From Frigidibacter oleivorans (GTDB taxonomy: Bacteria; Pseudomonadota; Alphaproteobacteria; Rhodobacterales; Rhodobacteraceae), in contig NZ_RJRZ01000009.1 in NCBI RefSeq assembly GCF_003993775.1, forward strand, positions 88,455 through 152,454: a stretch of 64,000 nt of DNA, given 5' to 3'. Of this stretch, positions 1 through 9,871 are shown in pieces; the stretch's first letter is position 1, and every line of letters starts with the position of its first letter. Made by a program: the position numbers and the translations under genes. The notes under the pieces are model-generated. The model searched no databases, was not told where the DNA came from, and saw nothing but the letters and a program-made list of their open reading frames with translations.

Positions 1-712
1 CCTCGTCATAGCGGGCGACCAGCGCCGACAGTTCGCCCGGCGCCAGCGCCTCGGCATAGGGCGGCAGCAGCGTCGGTTCGAGGAACTGGCGCACCGGATG
101 GCCGCTGCCGGCGGACCCGGGGTCCAGCCGATGCAGGTATTCGGTTTCCCAGATGTCGAGTTGCCCCAGTGGCGTCAGCAGCCGGTGATAGTCGATCGGG
201 GCCAGCACCGGCGCGGGTTCGGCAATCGTCCGGTCGGGGAACATGTCCAGCGTGAATTCGCGCAGGAAGCGGTGCGAGGGCGCGGCGGCCTGCCGGGGCA
301 TCTGCACCGCCAGCGTCCCGCCGGGGGCGAGGTGACCGGCAAGGGTCGGGAACAGCCTGTCGTGATCGGCCAGCCAGTGCAGCGCCGCGCAGGAAAAGAT
401 CAGCGCCGGCGCGGTGGCCGGGTCCCATGTGGCGATGCCCTCGGCCAGGCAGCGGCGGTAGGCGCCGGTGGCGGCCGCCCGCGCCAGCATCCGGTCCGAC
501 CGGTCGATCCCGGTCAGGGCACGGTCGGGAAAGCGGGCGGCGAGCGCCGGACCCGCCGCACCGCTGCCGCATCCCAGATCGACCACGCCGCCTTCGGGCA
601 GGTCCCCCACCCGTGCCAGAAGTTCCAGCGCCGGGCGCAGGCCCGTCCCGCCGGCGCGGTCGTCCGCATCCGGGGTCGGGTCGGCAATGGCGCGGCCCGG
701 GGCGTCAGCCAT
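1..712 (-). CDS. tam: trans-aconitate 2-methyltransferase-like SAM methyltransferase (3' end cut by window)
   Basis: Class I SAM-dependent methyltransferase, by family expected to methylate trans-aconitate, an inhibitor of the TCA cycle, in the cytosol. Reading leftwards from ATG at 712, the protein shows SAM motif I (VVDLGCGSG, about residues 42-50), then GIDRSD, and further on LHWLADHDRLFP, GGTLAVQMP and PDRTIAEP, which match the conserved core of the Tam family. The frame runs off the left edge after about 237 codons, so only a few C-terminal residues should be missing. The start lies 8 nt after the ftsH stop, so it is probably co-transcribed with ftsH. Substrate identity is inferred from family resemblance only. 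Confidence 0.8.
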   Translation of the reverse strand, partial: MADAPGRAIADPTPDADDRAGGTGLRPALELLARVGDLPEGGVVDLGCGSGAAGPALAARFPDRALTGIDRSDRMLARAAATGAYRRCLAEGIATWDPATAPALIFSCAALHWLADHDRLFPTLAGHLAPGGTLAVQMPRQAAAPSHRFLREFTLDMFPDRTIAEPAPVLAPIDYHRLLTPLGQLDIWETEYLHRLDPGSAGSGHPVRQFLEPTLLPPYAEALAPGELSALVARYDE

Positions 713-720
713 GCCCCGGC

Positions 721-2631
721 TCAGGCGGTGGGTTCCGGTTCCAGCCCGCCGCCCTTCGGCGCGCGCGGCTTGGAGGTGCGGGGGATCGCGGTCAGGCCCG
801 GCGCGTTGCCCGACCCGAGGTCGTCGCCATCGTCGCCGCCCAGCTGTTCACCGCGGATCACCTTGCGGATTTCCTCGCCGGTCAGGGTTTCGTATTCCAG
901 CAGGCCCTTGGCCAGACGTTCGAACTGATCGGGCTGTTCGAGCAGGATCTTGCGAGCGTGCTGGTAGCCTTCCTCGATCAGCGCCTTCACCTCTTCCTCG
1001 ATCATCTCCTTGGTATGGGCCGAGACCGAGAAGCCGCCGGTATTGCCCTGATAGCCCTCATGCGCCTCGGAATAGTCGATGTTGCCCACCTTGTCCGACA
1101 TGCCCCAGCGCATGACCATCGCCCGGGCCAGCTGGCTGGCCTGCTGGATGTCGCCCACCGGGCCGGAGGATACGCCCTCCTCGCCATACTTGATGATCTC
1201 GGCCGCCTTGCCCGCCATGGTCATGGCGATGCGCTGCTTGGCCTCATCCTTGTGGTATTGCAGCTTGTCCAGTTCCGGCAGGCTGACCACCATGCCGAGC
1301 GCGCCGCCGCGGGGGATGATCGTGGCCTTGTAGACCGGGTCGCATTTCGGCAGCGCCATGCCGACGATGGCGTGGCCGGCCTCGTGATAGGCGGTCTTTT
1401 CCTTCTGCTCGTCGGTCAGCACCATCGACCGGCGCTCGACGCCCATCATCACCTTGTCCTTGGCGTTCTCGAAATCCTCCATCGCGACGAAGCGACGGCC
1501 GACGCGGGCGGCCATCAGCGCCGCCTCGTTGACGAGGTTCATCAGGTCGGCGCCGGAAAAGCCGGGCGTGCCGCGCGCGATCAGGCGCAGGTCCACGTCG
1601 GGGCCGAGCGGCACCTTGCGGGCATGGACGTTCAGGATCTTCTCGCGGCCCTTGATGTCGGGGTTCGGCACATGGATCTGCCGGTCGAAGCGGCCGGGGC
1701 GCAGCAGCGCCGGGTCCAGCACGTCGCGGCGGTTGGTGGCCGCGATGATGATGATCCCCTCGTTCGCCTCGAACCCGTCCATCTCGACCAGCAGCTGGTT
1801 CAGCGTCTGCTCGCGTTCGTCATTGCCGCCGCCGAAGCCCACGCCCCGGCTGCGGCCCACGGCGTCGATCTCGTCGATGAAGACGATGCAGGGGGCGTTC
1901 TTCTTGGCCTGTTCGAACATGTCGCGCACCCGGCTGGCGCCGACGCCCACGAACATTTCCACGAAGTCCGAGCCCGAGATGGTGAAGAAGGGCACGCCCG
2001 CCTCGCCCGCGATGGCGCGCGCGAGCAGCGTCTTGCCGGTGCCGGGCGGGCCGACCAGCAGCGCGCCCTTGGGGATCTTGCCGCCCAGACGGCTGAACTT
2101 CTGCGGGTTGCGCAGGAATTCGACGATTTCTTCCAGCTCTTCCTTGGCCTCGTCGATGCCGGCCACATCGTCGAAGGTGACGCGGCCCTGCTTTTCGGTC
2201 AGCAGCTTCGCGCGGCTCTTGCCGAAGCCCATCGCGCCGCCGCGCCCGCCGCCCTGCATCCGGTTCATGAAGAAGATCCAGATGCCGATCAGCAAGAGGA
2301 AGGGCAGCCACAGCGACAGCATCGACAGGAAGCCCGACTGCTCCTGCCGCTCGACCCGCACCTCGACATTGTTGGCGATCAGCCGGTCCGAGATCTCTTC
2401 GGCCTCGGGCTTGACGGTCGCGTATTGCTGGCCGTCCTTGCCGCGGATGATCACCTGCTCGCCGTCAAGGATGACGCTCGCCACCTCGCCCCGGTCCACG
2501 CGCTGGATGAAATCGGAATAGCTGATCTGCCGCGAGTTCATCGTGCTCTGCCCACCGGAGAACAGGTTGAACAGGGCCAGGATCAACAGGAACAGCACGA
2601 CCCAGAAGGCGATGTTGCGTGCGTTGCCCAA
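721..2631 (-). CDS. ftsH: ATP-dependent zinc metalloprotease FtsH
   Basis: Membrane-anchored AAA+ protease that extracts and degrades membrane and short-lived cytosolic proteins as a hexamer. It has two membrane segments (about residues 5-25 and 101-122) around a periplasmic domain, Walker A GPPGTGKT (194-201), Walker B FIDEID (251-256), the second region of homology, and the zinc site HEAGH (416-420). I place the start at TTG 2631 (636 aa) because GGAGGT lies 7 nt upstream and the protein then begins [12 protein letters not shown], the N-terminus I recall for Rhodobacter FtsH. In-frame ATGs at 2649 and 2646 have no visible ribosome binding site and would put the Shine-Dalgarno sequence inside the gene. 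It sits 92 bp after tilS and just before tam. Confidence 0.97.
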   Translation of the reverse strand: MGNARNIAFWVVLFLLILALFNLFSGGQSTMNSRQISYSDFIQRVDRGEVASVILDGEQVIIRGKDGQQYATVKPEAEEISDRLIANNVEVRVERQEQSGFLSMLSLWLPFLLLIGIWIFFMNRMQGGGRGGAMGFGKSRAKLLTEKQGRVTFDDVAGIDEAKEELEEIVEFLRNPQKFSRLGGKIPKGALLVGPPGTGKTLLARAIAGEAGVPFFTISGSDFVEMFVGVGASRVRDMFEQAKKNAPCIVFIDEIDAVGRSRGVGFGGGNDEREQTLNQLLVEMDGFEANEGIIIIAATNRRDVLDPALLRPGRFDRQIHVPNPDIKGREKILNVHARKVPLGPDVDLRLIARGTPGFSGADLMNLVNEAALMAARVGRRFVAMEDFENAKDKVMMGVERRSMVLTDEQKEKTAYHEAGHAIVGMALPKCDPVYKATIIPRGGALGMVVSLPELDKLQYHKDEAKQRIAMTMAGKAAEIIKYGEEGVSSGPVGDIQQASQLARAMVMRWGMSDKVGNIDYSEAHEGYQGNTGGFSVSAHTKEMIEEEVKALIEEGYQHARKILLEQPDQFERLAKGLLEYETLTGEEIRKVIRGEQLGGDDGDDLGSGNAPGLTAIPRTSKPRAPKGGGLEPEPTA

Positions 2632-2723
2632 GGGGGGAACCTCCATCATTCGGATACCGGACAGACCCCGTTCCGGGGCAAGGGCATCGCTTGCGCTTCA
2701 AAATAGGGATTTGCGGCCCGGGT

Positions 2724-3968
2724 TCAATCCAGGAACAGCGCATCGAACGCGTCCTCGTCGCCGCAGGCGGAAACCGCCCGCCAGCCGGCACCCTGCCCGG
2801 CGAAGGGTGCGGACAGAAGTCGGTCGCCCTGCCACAGCGCCGGCGTCGCCAGCAGCGCGGCGCGGGGCAGCCCGGCGGCACGCCAGTCCGGGCAGGCGGC
2901 CAGCCCCTCGGGGCCGAGCGCGCGGATCTCCGCCCCGGGGGCGGGCGGGCCCTCGATCCGCCAGCGCCCGTCCCAGACGGCATCGGCGGGCGCCGTCAGC
3001 CCCACCACGGCGGCAGGTTCGCGCACCAACCGCAGCGCGCCCGCCTCGGGCAGGATCAGGCATCCGGCCAGCGTCGCCGCGCGCCCCTCCATCGCCGCCT
3101 CGACGGCGCGGCGCAGCGCGGCCAGCCGCGGGCGGTAGGGTTCGCGCCCGATCCAGCGCAGCGCGGCCGAGATCAGCCGCAGCCGCGTCTCCTCGGCCAG
3201 ATCGCGCAGGCCGGGGGCCAGCACCACGCCGCCCGCCTCGACCCGCGCGATGTCGCGCGCGGCCCGGCGCGCTGCCGCCTGCAGCACCGCCTGCGCCATC
3301 CGCAGCCGGTCGGCCGTGCCGATCAGTCCCGCCACGCCCAGCCCCAGCGGCTCCAGCACCGTCAGGGCGGTGCGGGCCTTCACCCGGTCGAAGCGCGGGT
3401 CGTCGTTCGACGGATCGTCCACCCAGTCGATGCCATGCGCCGACAGCCACTGGCGCAGCGCCGCGCGGCGCAGGCCCAGCATCGGCCGCAGCCAGATCAC
3501 CCCGTGCGAGCGGCGCTCTGCCGCCATGCCCGCCAGCCCGTCCACGCCCGACCCGCGCGCCAGCCGCAAGAGCACGGTCTCCGCCTGGTCGTCGGCGGTA
3601 TGGCCCAGCACCACGGCGCGCAGGCCTTCTTCCCGCGCCCAGCCGGAGATCAGCGTCTGCCGTGCCTGCCGCGCCCGGTCCTGAAGGTTGCCGCGCCCGT
3701 CCCAGCCCTGCCAGCGCAGGATCCGGTGCGGCACCTTCAGCCCGTGACACAGCCGTGCCACGCCCTCGGCCTCGGCCGAGGCTTCGGACCGCAGCCCGTG
3801 ATCCACGGTGACGGCGGCCAGCGGCGGGCCGCCCGCCGCATCGCGCCATTCCGCCAGCAGGTGCAGCAGCGCGACGGAATCGCCGCCGCCGGAAACGGCG
3901 ACGCCCAGGCGGTCGAACCGCCCGGGCGTGACACCTTCGACGATCGTGGACAACAGGGGGTCGCGCAC
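2724..3968 (-). CDS. tilS: tRNA(Ile)-lysidine synthase
   Basis: Uses ATP and lysine to convert C34 of the CAU-anticodon tRNA-Ile to lysidine, so that AUA is read as Ile; essential in most bacteria. The N-terminal PP-loop is clear (SGGGDS, residues 26-31), followed by the N-type ATP pyrophosphatase core (GHTADDQAETVLLRL, DPSN region). I chose GTG 3968 (414 aa), 10 nt after the cpoB stop with AGGGCAGG just upstream. An ATG at 4049 is in frame but would overlap cpoB by 71 nt and adds a non-homologous Arg/Pro-rich leader. Placement between cpoB and ftsH is the usual arrangement in this family. Confidence 0.93.
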   Translation of the reverse strand: MRDPLLSTIVEGVTPGRFDRLGVAVSGGGDSVALLHLLAEWRDAAGGPPLAAVTVDHGLRSEASAEAEGVARLCHGLKVPHRILRWQGWDGRGNLQDRARQARQTLISGWAREEGLRAVVLGHTADDQAETVLLRLARGSGVDGLAGMAAERRSHGVIWLRPMLGLRRAALRQWLSAHGIDWVDDPSNDDPRFDRVKARTALTVLEPLGLGVAGLIGTADRLRMAQAVLQAAARRAARDIARVEAGGVVLAPGLRDLAEETRLRLISAALRWIGREPYRPRLAALRRAVEAAMEGRAATLAGCLILPEAGALRLVREPAAVVGLTAPADAVWDGRWRIEGPPAPGAEIRALGPEGLAACPDWRAAGLPRAALLATPALWQGDRLLSAPFAGQGAGWRAVSACGDEDAFDALFLD

Positions 3969-3978
3969 CCGGCCTGCC

Positions 3979-4836
3979 CTAGTTGCAGCCGAACCGGCTG
4001 AGGGCCGAGGCCGCCTCGGCCGTCGCCATATGCCCCGGGAAGCGGGCATTGACCTCGGACAGGGTGACGCAGGCCTCCTGCATCTGGCCCAGCTGGCCGA
4101 GCGCGAGGCCCAGCTTCAGCAGGTTGTCGGGCGCCTGCGGGCCGGAGGGATCGCCCGAGAAGCCGTCGAGATAGGCGCGCGCGGCATTGGCCGTCTCGCC
4201 CAGCTGGCTCAGCGCCTCGCCCCGCAGGTAATGCGCCTCGCCGGTCAGGGGGCCGCCCGTGTAGGTTTGGGTAAAGGCCGCAAAGAGGTCAGCGGCGCGG
4301 CGAAAGTCACCTTGACCGAGCACCTCCTTGGCCCGGTCGAAATCCGCCTGTTCGCTCATTGCCAGTTCCGCTCCGCCGCCCGCGGCGCCGTTGCCCGTCG
4401 TCGTGCTGCCGCCCGTCATCCCGCCGCCGGCCGGCGGGACCGCGGCGGGTGTGGCACCCGCCTCGCCGCCCAGGGTCGCGGTGATCGGCATGTTGCCGAT
4501 GTCGCAGCCCGGTTCCAGTTCGCACAGCCGGAATTCCAGATCGCCCACGCGGTTGGTGCCATCGGCCACCACCCGGTCGATGCGGTTCTGCAATTCCTCG
4601 GTCTGCGAGGTCAGGCGCGACAGTTCCGCCTCGATCGTGTTCATCCGGTCCAGCGCGCTGGCCCCGCCCGCCGCCTGCAGCCCGGCGCCCGAACTGACGA
4701 GTTCCGTCTTCAGGCTCTGGATCTGCGTAGCAAGCTGCGACAGCTCGCTGCGGATGTCGGCCAGCGTGTCGGCCCGCGCCGCCCCGAAGGGCAACGCCGC
4801 CAGCAGCGCCGCCAGGGTGATGCCCCTCAGTTTCAT
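3979..4836 (-). CDS. cpoB: Tol-Pal cell division coordinator CpoB (YbgF)
   Basis: Periplasmic TolA-binding protein that coordinates peptidoglycan synthesis with outer-membrane constriction at division. A signal peptide starts at ATG 4836 (MKLRGITLAALLAALPFGAARA, likely cut before DTLAD). Next come a coiled-coil trimerisation segment (about residues 24-95), a Gly/Thr/Ala-rich linker, and C-terminal TPR repeats (AMSEQADFDRAKEVL, AHYLRGEALSQLG, PDNLLKLGLALGQLG). Length 285 aa is normal. The frame is open upstream of 4836, but that part is antisense-like Arg-rich sequence overlapping pal, so it was excluded. It lies 14 nt behind pal, last of the tol-pal set. Confidence 0.93.
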   Translation of the reverse strand: MKLRGITLAALLAALPFGAARADTLADIRSELSQLATQIQSLKTELVSSGAGLQAAGGASALDRMNTIEAELSRLTSQTEELQNRIDRVVADGTNRVGDLEFRLCELEPGCDIGNMPITATLGGEAGATPAAVPPAGGGMTGGSTTTGNGAAGGGAELAMSEQADFDRAKEVLGQGDFRRAADLFAAFTQTYTGGPLTGEAHYLRGEALSQLGETANAARAYLDGFSGDPSGPQAPDNLLKLGLALGQLGQMQEACVTLSEVNARFPGHMATAEAASALSRFGCN

Positions 4837-4850
4837 GATGCGACGATCCC

Positions 4851-5363
4851 TCAGCTTCCGGCCCCGACCGAGATCACTGTGACGGCGCGGCGGTTCTGCG
4901 CATAGCAGCTTTCTTCCGAACAGACGGCCAGCGGGCGTTCCTTGCCATAGCTGACGGTCCGCAGCCGGCCGCCGGCGACACCCTGGCTGATCAGGAATTC
5001 CTGCACCGCCGAGGCGCGGCGCGCGCCGAGCGCGAGGTTGTATTCCCGCGTGCCCTGTTCGTCGGCATGGCCTTCGATGATGGCGGTGTACTGGGGATGG
5101 CTGTTCAGCCATTGCGCCTGACCGGTCAGGATCATCCGCGCCTCGGGCGTGATCGTCGACTGGTCGACCTGGAACAGCACCCGGTCGCCGATGGTCTGCG
5201 CGAAATAGGCCGGCGAGTTCGGATCGTTAGCACCGCCCTGGCCGTAGCCGGCGCCGCCCGCACCGGCACCGCCCGGTCCGCCCGCGCCGAACCGGTCGGG
5301 GTTGTTGCACGCGGCAAGCGCCAGCGCGCCGATCAGGAGCAGGGCCGAGGAATGCAGTTTCAT
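4851..5363 (-). CDS. pal: peptidoglycan-associated lipoprotein Pal
   Basis: Outer-membrane lipoprotein that binds peptidoglycan and, through TolB/TolA, the inner-membrane Tol motor. The N-terminus carries a lipoprotein signal with lipobox LAAC (Cys19). A Gly-rich spacer (about 28-48) is followed by an OmpA-like domain with the hallmark IIEGHADEQGTREYNLALG (about residues 97-115), whose Asp/Arg bind diaminopimelate in this family. It is 170 aa, typical for Pal. It lies 113 nt after tolB with a strong hairpin between them, so its expression may be partly uncoupled from tolB. Confidence 0.97.
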   Translation of the reverse strand: MKLHSSALLLIGALALAACNNPDRFGAGGPGGAGAGGAGYGQGGANDPNSPAYFAQTIGDRVLFQVDQSTITPEARMILTGQAQWLNSHPQYTAIIEGHADEQGTREYNLALGARRASAVQEFLISQGVAGGRLRTVSYGKERPLAVCSEESCYAQNRRAVTVISVGAGS

Positions 5364-5455
5364 GTGTCTCTGTCCGCCTTGGTTGAGCCTCGGGCCGGAA
5401 GCCGGGCCATTCGTTGATCAGGTTAGCATCGCGCCGCGGCGATGGAAACGTGGCG

Positions 5456-5476
5456 GGCGCGGGGGGCGCCCGCGCC
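5456..5476 (-). terminator. hairpin directly after the tolB stop
   Basis: Reading the minus strand, GGCGCGGG - CGCCC loop - CCCGCGCC forms a perfect 8-bp GC-only stem immediately after the tolB stop codon, ahead of pal. There is no T-tract, so it is either a weak intrinsic terminator/attenuator or an RNA-stability stem that sets pal level relative to tolB. Seen in sequence; function inferred. Confidence 0.45.
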
Positions 5477-6814
5477 TCAGGGCAGCAGCGGCGACCAGGC
5501 CGGGTCCGAGGCCGCGCCGGCCGTCGCCACCGGCTTCAGGTTCCGGCCCGAGATGTCGACGGAATACAGCCGCGGCTCGCCCCCTGCCCCCGCCGTTTCG
5601 CGGGTGAACATCAGCACCCGGCCATTCGGCGCCCAGGTCGGACCCTCGTCAAGGAACGACGCCGTGAGCAGCCGCTCCTCGCTGCCATCGGTGCGCATCA
5701 CCCCGATGTGGAAACGGCCGGCATTCTGCTTGGTGAAGGCCACGAGGTCGCCGCGCGGCGACCAGACCGGGGTGCCATAGCGGCCTTGGCCAAAGCTGAT
5801 CCGCGTCGGCTCGCCGCCATTCGCGCCCATGACATACAGCTGCTGCGTGCCCGAGCGGTCGGATTCGAACACGATCCGGCTGCCATCGGGGCTGAACGAG
5901 GGCGCCGTCTCGATGGCCGGGGTGTTGGTCAGCCGCACCGACTGGCCCGAGCCGAGGTCCATCTTCCAGATGTCGGTATTGCCGCCCTGTTCCAGCGAAT
6001 AAACGACCTGACGGCCATCGGGCGAAAAGCGCGGCGCGAAGGTCATCGTGCCCGGCGTTTCCGGCAGCAACTGCGCCTGGACGCTGGCCACGTTCAGCAG
6101 CTTGATCCGCGGGAAGCCCGTCTCGAATGTGGTGTAGAGGATGCGGTCGCCGGCGGGCGAAAAGCGCGGCGCCAGGACGATGGTGCTGGAATCCGTCAGG
6201 TACTGGACGTTGGCGCCGTCGTAATCCATCACCGCCAGCCGCTTGGCACGCTGGTCCTTCGGCCCGCTTTCCGCGACGAAGACCACGCGGCTGTCGAAAT
6301 AGCCGCCCTCGCCGGTGATGCGGCTGTAGGCGGCGTCGGCCACCTTGTGCGCCATCCGTCGCCAGCTGCCGGTGGTGGCGGCGAATTGCAGCCCCTCGCC
6401 CAGGGGCTGGCCGGAATAGACGTCGAACAGCCGGAACTTCACCACCAGCCGGTCGCCCTGCACATTGACCGCGCCGGTGATCAGCGCCTCGGCATTGATC
6501 GCCTGCCAGTCGGCATAGGCGATGGGCGCGTCGAAGCTGGTGACGCGGCTGATATGCGCGCCGGCCGGGATCTCGCGGAACAGCCCGGTGCCGGTCAGGT
6601 CGCTGGCCACGACGCGGGCGATGTCGGTGGCATATTGCTGCGCCGCCGGCGTCTCGGCCACGAAGTCCGGGACCGCATAGGGCAAGGGCTCGATCACCCC
6701 TTCGGTGATCTCGATGCGCAGCGGGCCGCGATCCTGTGCGGCGGCGGGCAGGGAGTGGGCAAGGGCCGCGCCGATCAGCGTCGCGGCCAGCGTCAGGGTC
6801 CGGAACAGGGGCAT
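5477..6814 (-). CDS. tolB: Tol-Pal system beta-propeller protein TolB
   Basis: Periplasmic protein that links TolA and Pal and helps outer-membrane invagination. ATG 6814 gives a classical signal peptide ([27 protein letters not shown]) and is preceded by GAGAGGGAAGG. An N-terminal alpha/beta domain (to about residue 165) is followed by a six-bladed propeller with the repeated signature FSPDGx[10 protein letters not shown] and WSPRGD. It is 445 aa, normal for the family. An upstream in-frame ATG at 6919 overlaps the tolA stop region and adds non-signal sequence. It lies 101 nt after tolA. Confidence 0.97.
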   Translation of the reverse strand: MPLFRTLTLAATLIGAALAHSLPAAAQDRGPLRIEITEGVIEPLPYAVPDFVAETPAAQQYATDIARVVASDLTGTGLFREIPAGAHISRVTSFDAPIAYADWQAINAEALITGAVNVQGDRLVVKFRLFDVYSGQPLGEGLQFAATTGSWRRMAHKVADAAYSRITGEGGYFDSRVVFVAESGPKDQRAKRLAVMDYDGANVQYLTDSSTIVLAPRFSPAGDRILYTTFETGFPRIKLLNVASVQAQLLPETPGTMTFAPRFSPDGRQVVYSLEQGGNTDIWKMDLGSGQSVRLTNTPAIETAPSFSPDGSRIVFESDRSGTQQLYVMGANGGEPTRISFGQGRYGTPVWSPRGDLVAFTKQNAGRFHIGVMRTDGSEERLLTASFLDEGPTWAPNGRVLMFTRETAGAGGEPRLYSVDISGRNLKPVATAGAASDPAWSPLLP

Positions 6815-6915
6815 CGCCTTCCCTCTCTTGCGGGCGGTGTCGCCCATCGCTGAATATGCGGGTCTCGTCACGCCCGCTTCGGGGGCCGAACGGCGGACCG
6901 GACAGGTTCGTTCCG

Positions 6916-8121
6916 TCATTTGATCCTCATGTTCTCGGGGTTGAAGACCATCTCGATCTGGTCCCACTGGTCGTATTTCTCGGGCGGCAGGTCATAGCCC
7001 GAGGCGCCGCAGCGGATGATGGCGCGGCGAGCCGCCTCATAGGCCTGGTTGGCCGCCGCATCCGACCCGCCCTCATAGCCCAGCATCCGGATCGAGGCCG
7101 AGATCGGCCGCCCGTCCTGCGCCATGTCGACGCCCACCGTCACCGTCACCCGCAGCGCGTCCGAGGACAGCGAGCCGGTGTTCCAGCAGGCCTGAACCGC
7201 CACGCGCAACGCATCCTTCTCGCCCGCGGTCATCGGCGGGCCGCTGGCGGCGGTGCCGGTGCCGGCCTGCGTCTCGCCCTGCTGGTTGGCGGCCAGCGCC
7301 TCGGCCAGCGCATCGGCGACGGCATCCTCCGAGGTCTCGCGCGGGGCGGCGGGTTCGGCGGCGGCGGTTTCCGTCTCGGCCGGTTCGGCGGGGGCGGCGG
7401 GCCGCTGCGCCGGGCGCGACCGCGGCCGCGAACTCGCCAGCGGGGCCGAGCTTTCGGGCTCGTCGCTTTCGTTCGCCTCGGTGGCGATCTCGGTCGCGGC
7501 CTCTTCGGGCGCGGCCTCCTGCTGCGGCTCCTCGGGCACGGGTTCGGGCTCGGGCACCTCTTCGGGGCGCGTCTCCTCGACCGGGCGTTCGGCCAGCTCG
7601 GCATCGGGTTCCGGCGCCTCGGCGGGGGTCGGCGCCACGCGCGGCGCGGGCCGGGGCCGCGGCCGGGGGCTGATCTCGCTCAGGATCGTGGCCGAGGGCT
7701 GTTCGACCGGCGGCACCGGCGGCGTCGGCGGCAGGTCCGCCACCTCGGGCACGGGCGGGGTCAGTTCGGTGACGTCGGGGGCCGGGTCCGGCTCGGGCGC
7801 GGGTTCCGGCGCGGGGGGCTCGGGCGTCTCGGTCTGCGGCGGGGTTTCGGCCTGGGGCGGGGCTTCCTCGGCCTCGGGCATCTCGGGCGCGGCGGGGGCC
7901 GCGGGCGCCTCGGGCACCGGCTCGGGCGCGCGGCTCGCCGCTGCCTCGGCCGTGGCCGCGATCGCCGCGAATTCCGTCTCCGACATCAGCGAGACCTGCG
8001 TCATCTCGACCGGTTCGTTGGCATGGGGCGGAAACAGCCAGCCGCCGACGATGGCCCACAGGAACAGGGCCCCGTGTCCGACCGCCGATGCCGTGATGCC
8101 GATCCGGTCCGGGCTCGCCAT
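6916..8121 (-). CDS. tolA: cell envelope integrity protein TolA
   Basis: Inner-membrane energy transducer that reaches across the periplasm from TolQR to TolB/Pal. It has one N-terminal membrane segment (about residues 9-31, [21 protein letters not shown]), then some 240 residues of very Pro/Glu/Ala-rich linker ([15 protein letters not shown]), then a globular C-terminal domain (about 295-401) with the single-Cys AVQACWN and CGASGYDLP motifs found in alphaproteobacterial TolA. The linker replaces the Lys/Ala helix of enterobacterial TolA. GGGGCAGG precedes ATG 8121; the start is 9 nt after tolR. Confidence 0.92.
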   Translation of the reverse strand: MASPDRIGITASAVGHGALFLWAIVGGWLFPPHANEPVEMTQVSLMSETEFAAIAATAEAAASRAPEPVPEAPAAPAAPEMPEAEEAPPQAETPPQTETPEPPAPEPAPEPDPAPDVTELTPPVPEVADLPPTPPVPPVEQPSATILSEISPRPRPRPAPRVAPTPAEAPEPDAELAERPVEETRPEEVPEPEPVPEEPQQEAAPEEAATEIATEANESDEPESSAPLASSRPRSRPAQRPAAPAEPAETETAAAEPAAPRETSEDAVADALAEALAANQQGETQAGTGTAASGPPMTAGEKDALRVAVQACWNTGSLSSDALRVTVTVGVDMAQDGRPISASIRMLGYEGGSDAAANQAYEAARRAIIRCGASGYDLPPEKYDQWDQIEMVFNPENMRIK

Positions 8122-8130
8122 CGCCTGCCC

Positions 8131-8628
8131 CTATTGCCCCGGCGCGGCCTGTCCGCCCGCCTGCACCCCGTCAAAGCGCGGCCCGCCGCCATCCGTCACC
8201 AGCACGATCGAGGTGAAGCCGCCCGCGTTCAGCGCGCCCATCACCTGCACCACCCGTTCATAGGGGATCGCGCCGTCGGCCCGCAGGAACAGCTTGGTAT
8301 CCGTCCGCTCGGCGGCAATGGCGCGCAGCTTGGGCACCAGTTCCGCCTCGGGCGTGGGGGTGTTCATGATCGCGATGGCGCCATCGGCCTGAATCGAGAT
8401 GGTCAGCGGTTCCTCCTGCTGCGCGGGGACCGCCTGCGCGGCGGTCTTCGGCAGTTCCAGGGGCACGCCCACGGTCATCAGCGGCGCCGCCACCATGAAG
8501 ATGATCAGCAGCACCAGCATCACGTCCACGAAGGGGGTGATGTTGATCTCGCTCATCGCCTGCGCGCGGCCCCGGCGCCGTCCGCGCCGCCCGCCCCCGC
8601 CGGACTTCTTCATCACGCCCGCCGCCAT
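8131..8628 (-). CDS. tolR: Tol-Pal system protein TolR (ExbD family)
   Basis: Proton-channel partner of TolQ, with one inner-membrane helix and a periplasmic domain. A basic, Gly-rich cytoplasmic tail (residues 1-26) leads into [19 protein letters not shown], which carries the conserved membrane Asp that takes part in proton flow. The periplasmic domain ends in a Gly/Gln-rich tail. Length 165 aa is normal. It follows the tolQ stop by 3 nt and is followed by tolA after 9 nt, so the three are translationally linked. Confidence 0.96.
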   Translation of the reverse strand: MAAGVMKKSGGGGRRGRRRGRAQAMSEINITPFVDVMLVLLIIFMVAAPLMTVGVPLELPKTAAQAVPAQQEEPLTISIQADGAIAIMNTPTPEAELVPKLRAIAAERTDTKLFLRADGAIPYERVVQVMGALNAGGFTSIVLVTDGGGPRFDGVQAGGQAAPGQ

Positions 8629-8631
8629 CGG

Positions 8632-9327
8632 TCAGGCGTCCAGCTGGCGCGACAGGATGGTCGAGAATTCGTCGGCGAAGGCCTCGTAGCCCGAGATGAT
8701 CTTTTCGGCGTCGCCGCTGAGCTTGTTGTAGAAGATCACCGCCGGGATCGCGGCCAGAAGCCCGATGCCGGTGGCCAGCAGCGCCTCGGCGATGCCCGGC
8801 GCCACCACGGCCAGCGAGGTGTCCTGGCTGATGGCGATTTCCTCGAAGGCCGTCTTGATGCCCCAGACCGTGCCGAAAAGGCCGATGAAGGGCGCCGTCG
8901 CCCCGGTGGTGGCCAGAACGCCCAGCCCCGAGGTCAGGTGTTCGCTTTCGCGCGCGATGGCCACATCCATGGCCCGGTCGATCCGGCTTTGCGCCCCGGC
9001 GATCAGCCCGCCATCCTGGCGGTGGCTGCGTCGCCATTCCATCATCCCGGCGGCGAAGACCTTCTCGCTCGCCCCGTCGGGGGCGCTGCCGATCTTCTCG
9101 AACAGCTCGTCCAGCGGCTCGCCCGACCAGAAGGCGCGGTCGAAGATGCCCGCCTCGCGCCGGGCCATCCGGTAGGTGATGGTCTTCTGGATGATGATCG
9201 CCCAGGACCAGATGCTGGCGCCGACCAGCATCAGCATCACAAGCTTCACGGTGAGGGAGGCGCGCGCAAAAAGCGCGAGCAAGGAGAAGTCGATCTCCTG
9301 CGCCATCGCAAGGGCTTCGGTTTCCAT
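8632..9327 (-). CDS. tolQ: Tol-Pal system protein TolQ (MotA/TolQ/ExbB channel)
   Basis: Inner-membrane channel subunit that converts proton-motive force to TolA movement. Three membrane helices are visible (about residues 22-42, 140-165, 170-195), with the family motifs GLLGTVWGI-like ([16 protein letters not shown]) and [22 protein letters not shown]. Length 231 aa fits the family. ATG 9327 has only a weak Shine-Dalgarno sequence; ATG 9306 ([10 protein letters not shown]) is an alternative. It lies 154 nt after ybgC, separated by a hairpin. Confidence 0.97.
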   Translation of the reverse strand: METEALAMAQEIDFSLLALFARASLTVKLVMLMLVGASIWSWAIIIQKTITYRMARREAGIFDRAFWSGEPLDELFEKIGSAPDGASEKVFAAGMMEWRRSHRQDGGLIAGAQSRIDRAMDVAIARESEHLTSGLGVLATTGATAPFIGLFGTVWGIKTAFEEIAISQDTSLAVVAPGIAEALLATGIGLLAAIPAVIFYNKLSGDAEKIISGYEAFADEFSTILSRQLDA

Positions 9328-9450
9328 GTCTCTGTCTGCTCGCCGGTTGGGGCCGCATTCCGCGCGGCCCTCTTTGCACGCCTATCTACACGTGCGAAAG
9401 GCCGGGTGCCAACACATCTGCGTCACCCGTGCGGCATGAAACCGCCAATT

Positions 9451-9469
9451 TTCGCCGCAGGGCGGCGAA
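9451..9469 (-). terminator. perfect 8-bp hairpin between ybgC and tolQ
   Basis: On the minus strand TTCGCCGC - CCT - GCGGCGAA forms a perfect 8-bp stem with a 3-nt loop, 12 nt after the ybgC stop and 124 nt before tolQ. It is followed by AAAATT rather than a T-run, so a classical intrinsic terminator is doubtful; attenuation or mRNA 3'-end stabilisation are alternatives. It suggests that tolQ also has its own promoter in this gap. Confidence 0.4.
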
Positions 9470-9481
9470 GCGGGCGGATGC

Positions 9482-9871
9482 TCAGCCGCCGGGCAGCCGC
9501 AGCGCCGCCGGCAGCCGCGCCGGCCGCCCCGCCGCCGTCAGGCCGACCAGCGTCACCCGCGCCGCGAACAGCCGCGCGCCGTCCCTGAGCACGGTCTGGT
9601 CCAGCACGATCCGCGCGCCGGTGGCGGCGACGAGGGCCGTCTCGACCGTCAGCAGGTCGTCGAAGCGCGCCGGGCGCAGATAGTCCGCCTCGACCCGGCG
9701 CACGGCGAAGACCAGCCCCTCGCCCGCCTTCAGCGCGGCCTGGTCGATCCCCAGCCCGCGCACCCATTCGCTGCGGGCGCGTTCGATGAACTTCAGGTAA
9801 TTGGCGTAATAGACGATCCCGGCGAGGTCCGTATCCTCGTAATAGACCCGGCAGGTGAAGCGGTGGATCAT
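9482..9871 (-). CDS. ybgC: acyl-CoA thioesterase YbgC
   Basis: Hotdog-fold thioesterase of the 4-hydroxybenzoyl-CoA thioesterase type, cytosolic, almost always the first gene of tol-pal clusters. The active-site region YEDTDLAGIVYYANYLKFIERARSEW is at residues 10-35, with the catalytic Asp in the DTD-x2-G-x-V-Y-Y segment. Length 129 aa is typical. Its ATG overlaps the stop of the upstream conserved gene (ATGA), so translation is coupled. Substrate (acyl-CoA or acyl-ACP) cannot be read from the sequence. Confidence 0.94.
   Translation of the reverse strand: MIHRFTCRVYYEDTDLAGIVYYANYLKFIERARSEWVRGLGIDQAALKAGEGLVFAVRRVEADYLRPARFDDLLTVETALVAATGARIVLDQTVLRDGARLFAARVTLVGLTAAGRPARLPAALRLPGG

Noticed and set aside
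427..2706. Long open frame on the plus strand opposite ftsH
   Set aside because: Antisense to an unmistakable FtsH; His/Ala/Gly-rich composition without domains; a product of high third-position GC in the real gene.
6736..9588. 950-codon plus-strand frame across tolB-tolA-tolR-tolQ
   Set aside because: Antisense shadow of four real genes; low-complexity Arg/Gly/His sequence and no start signal.
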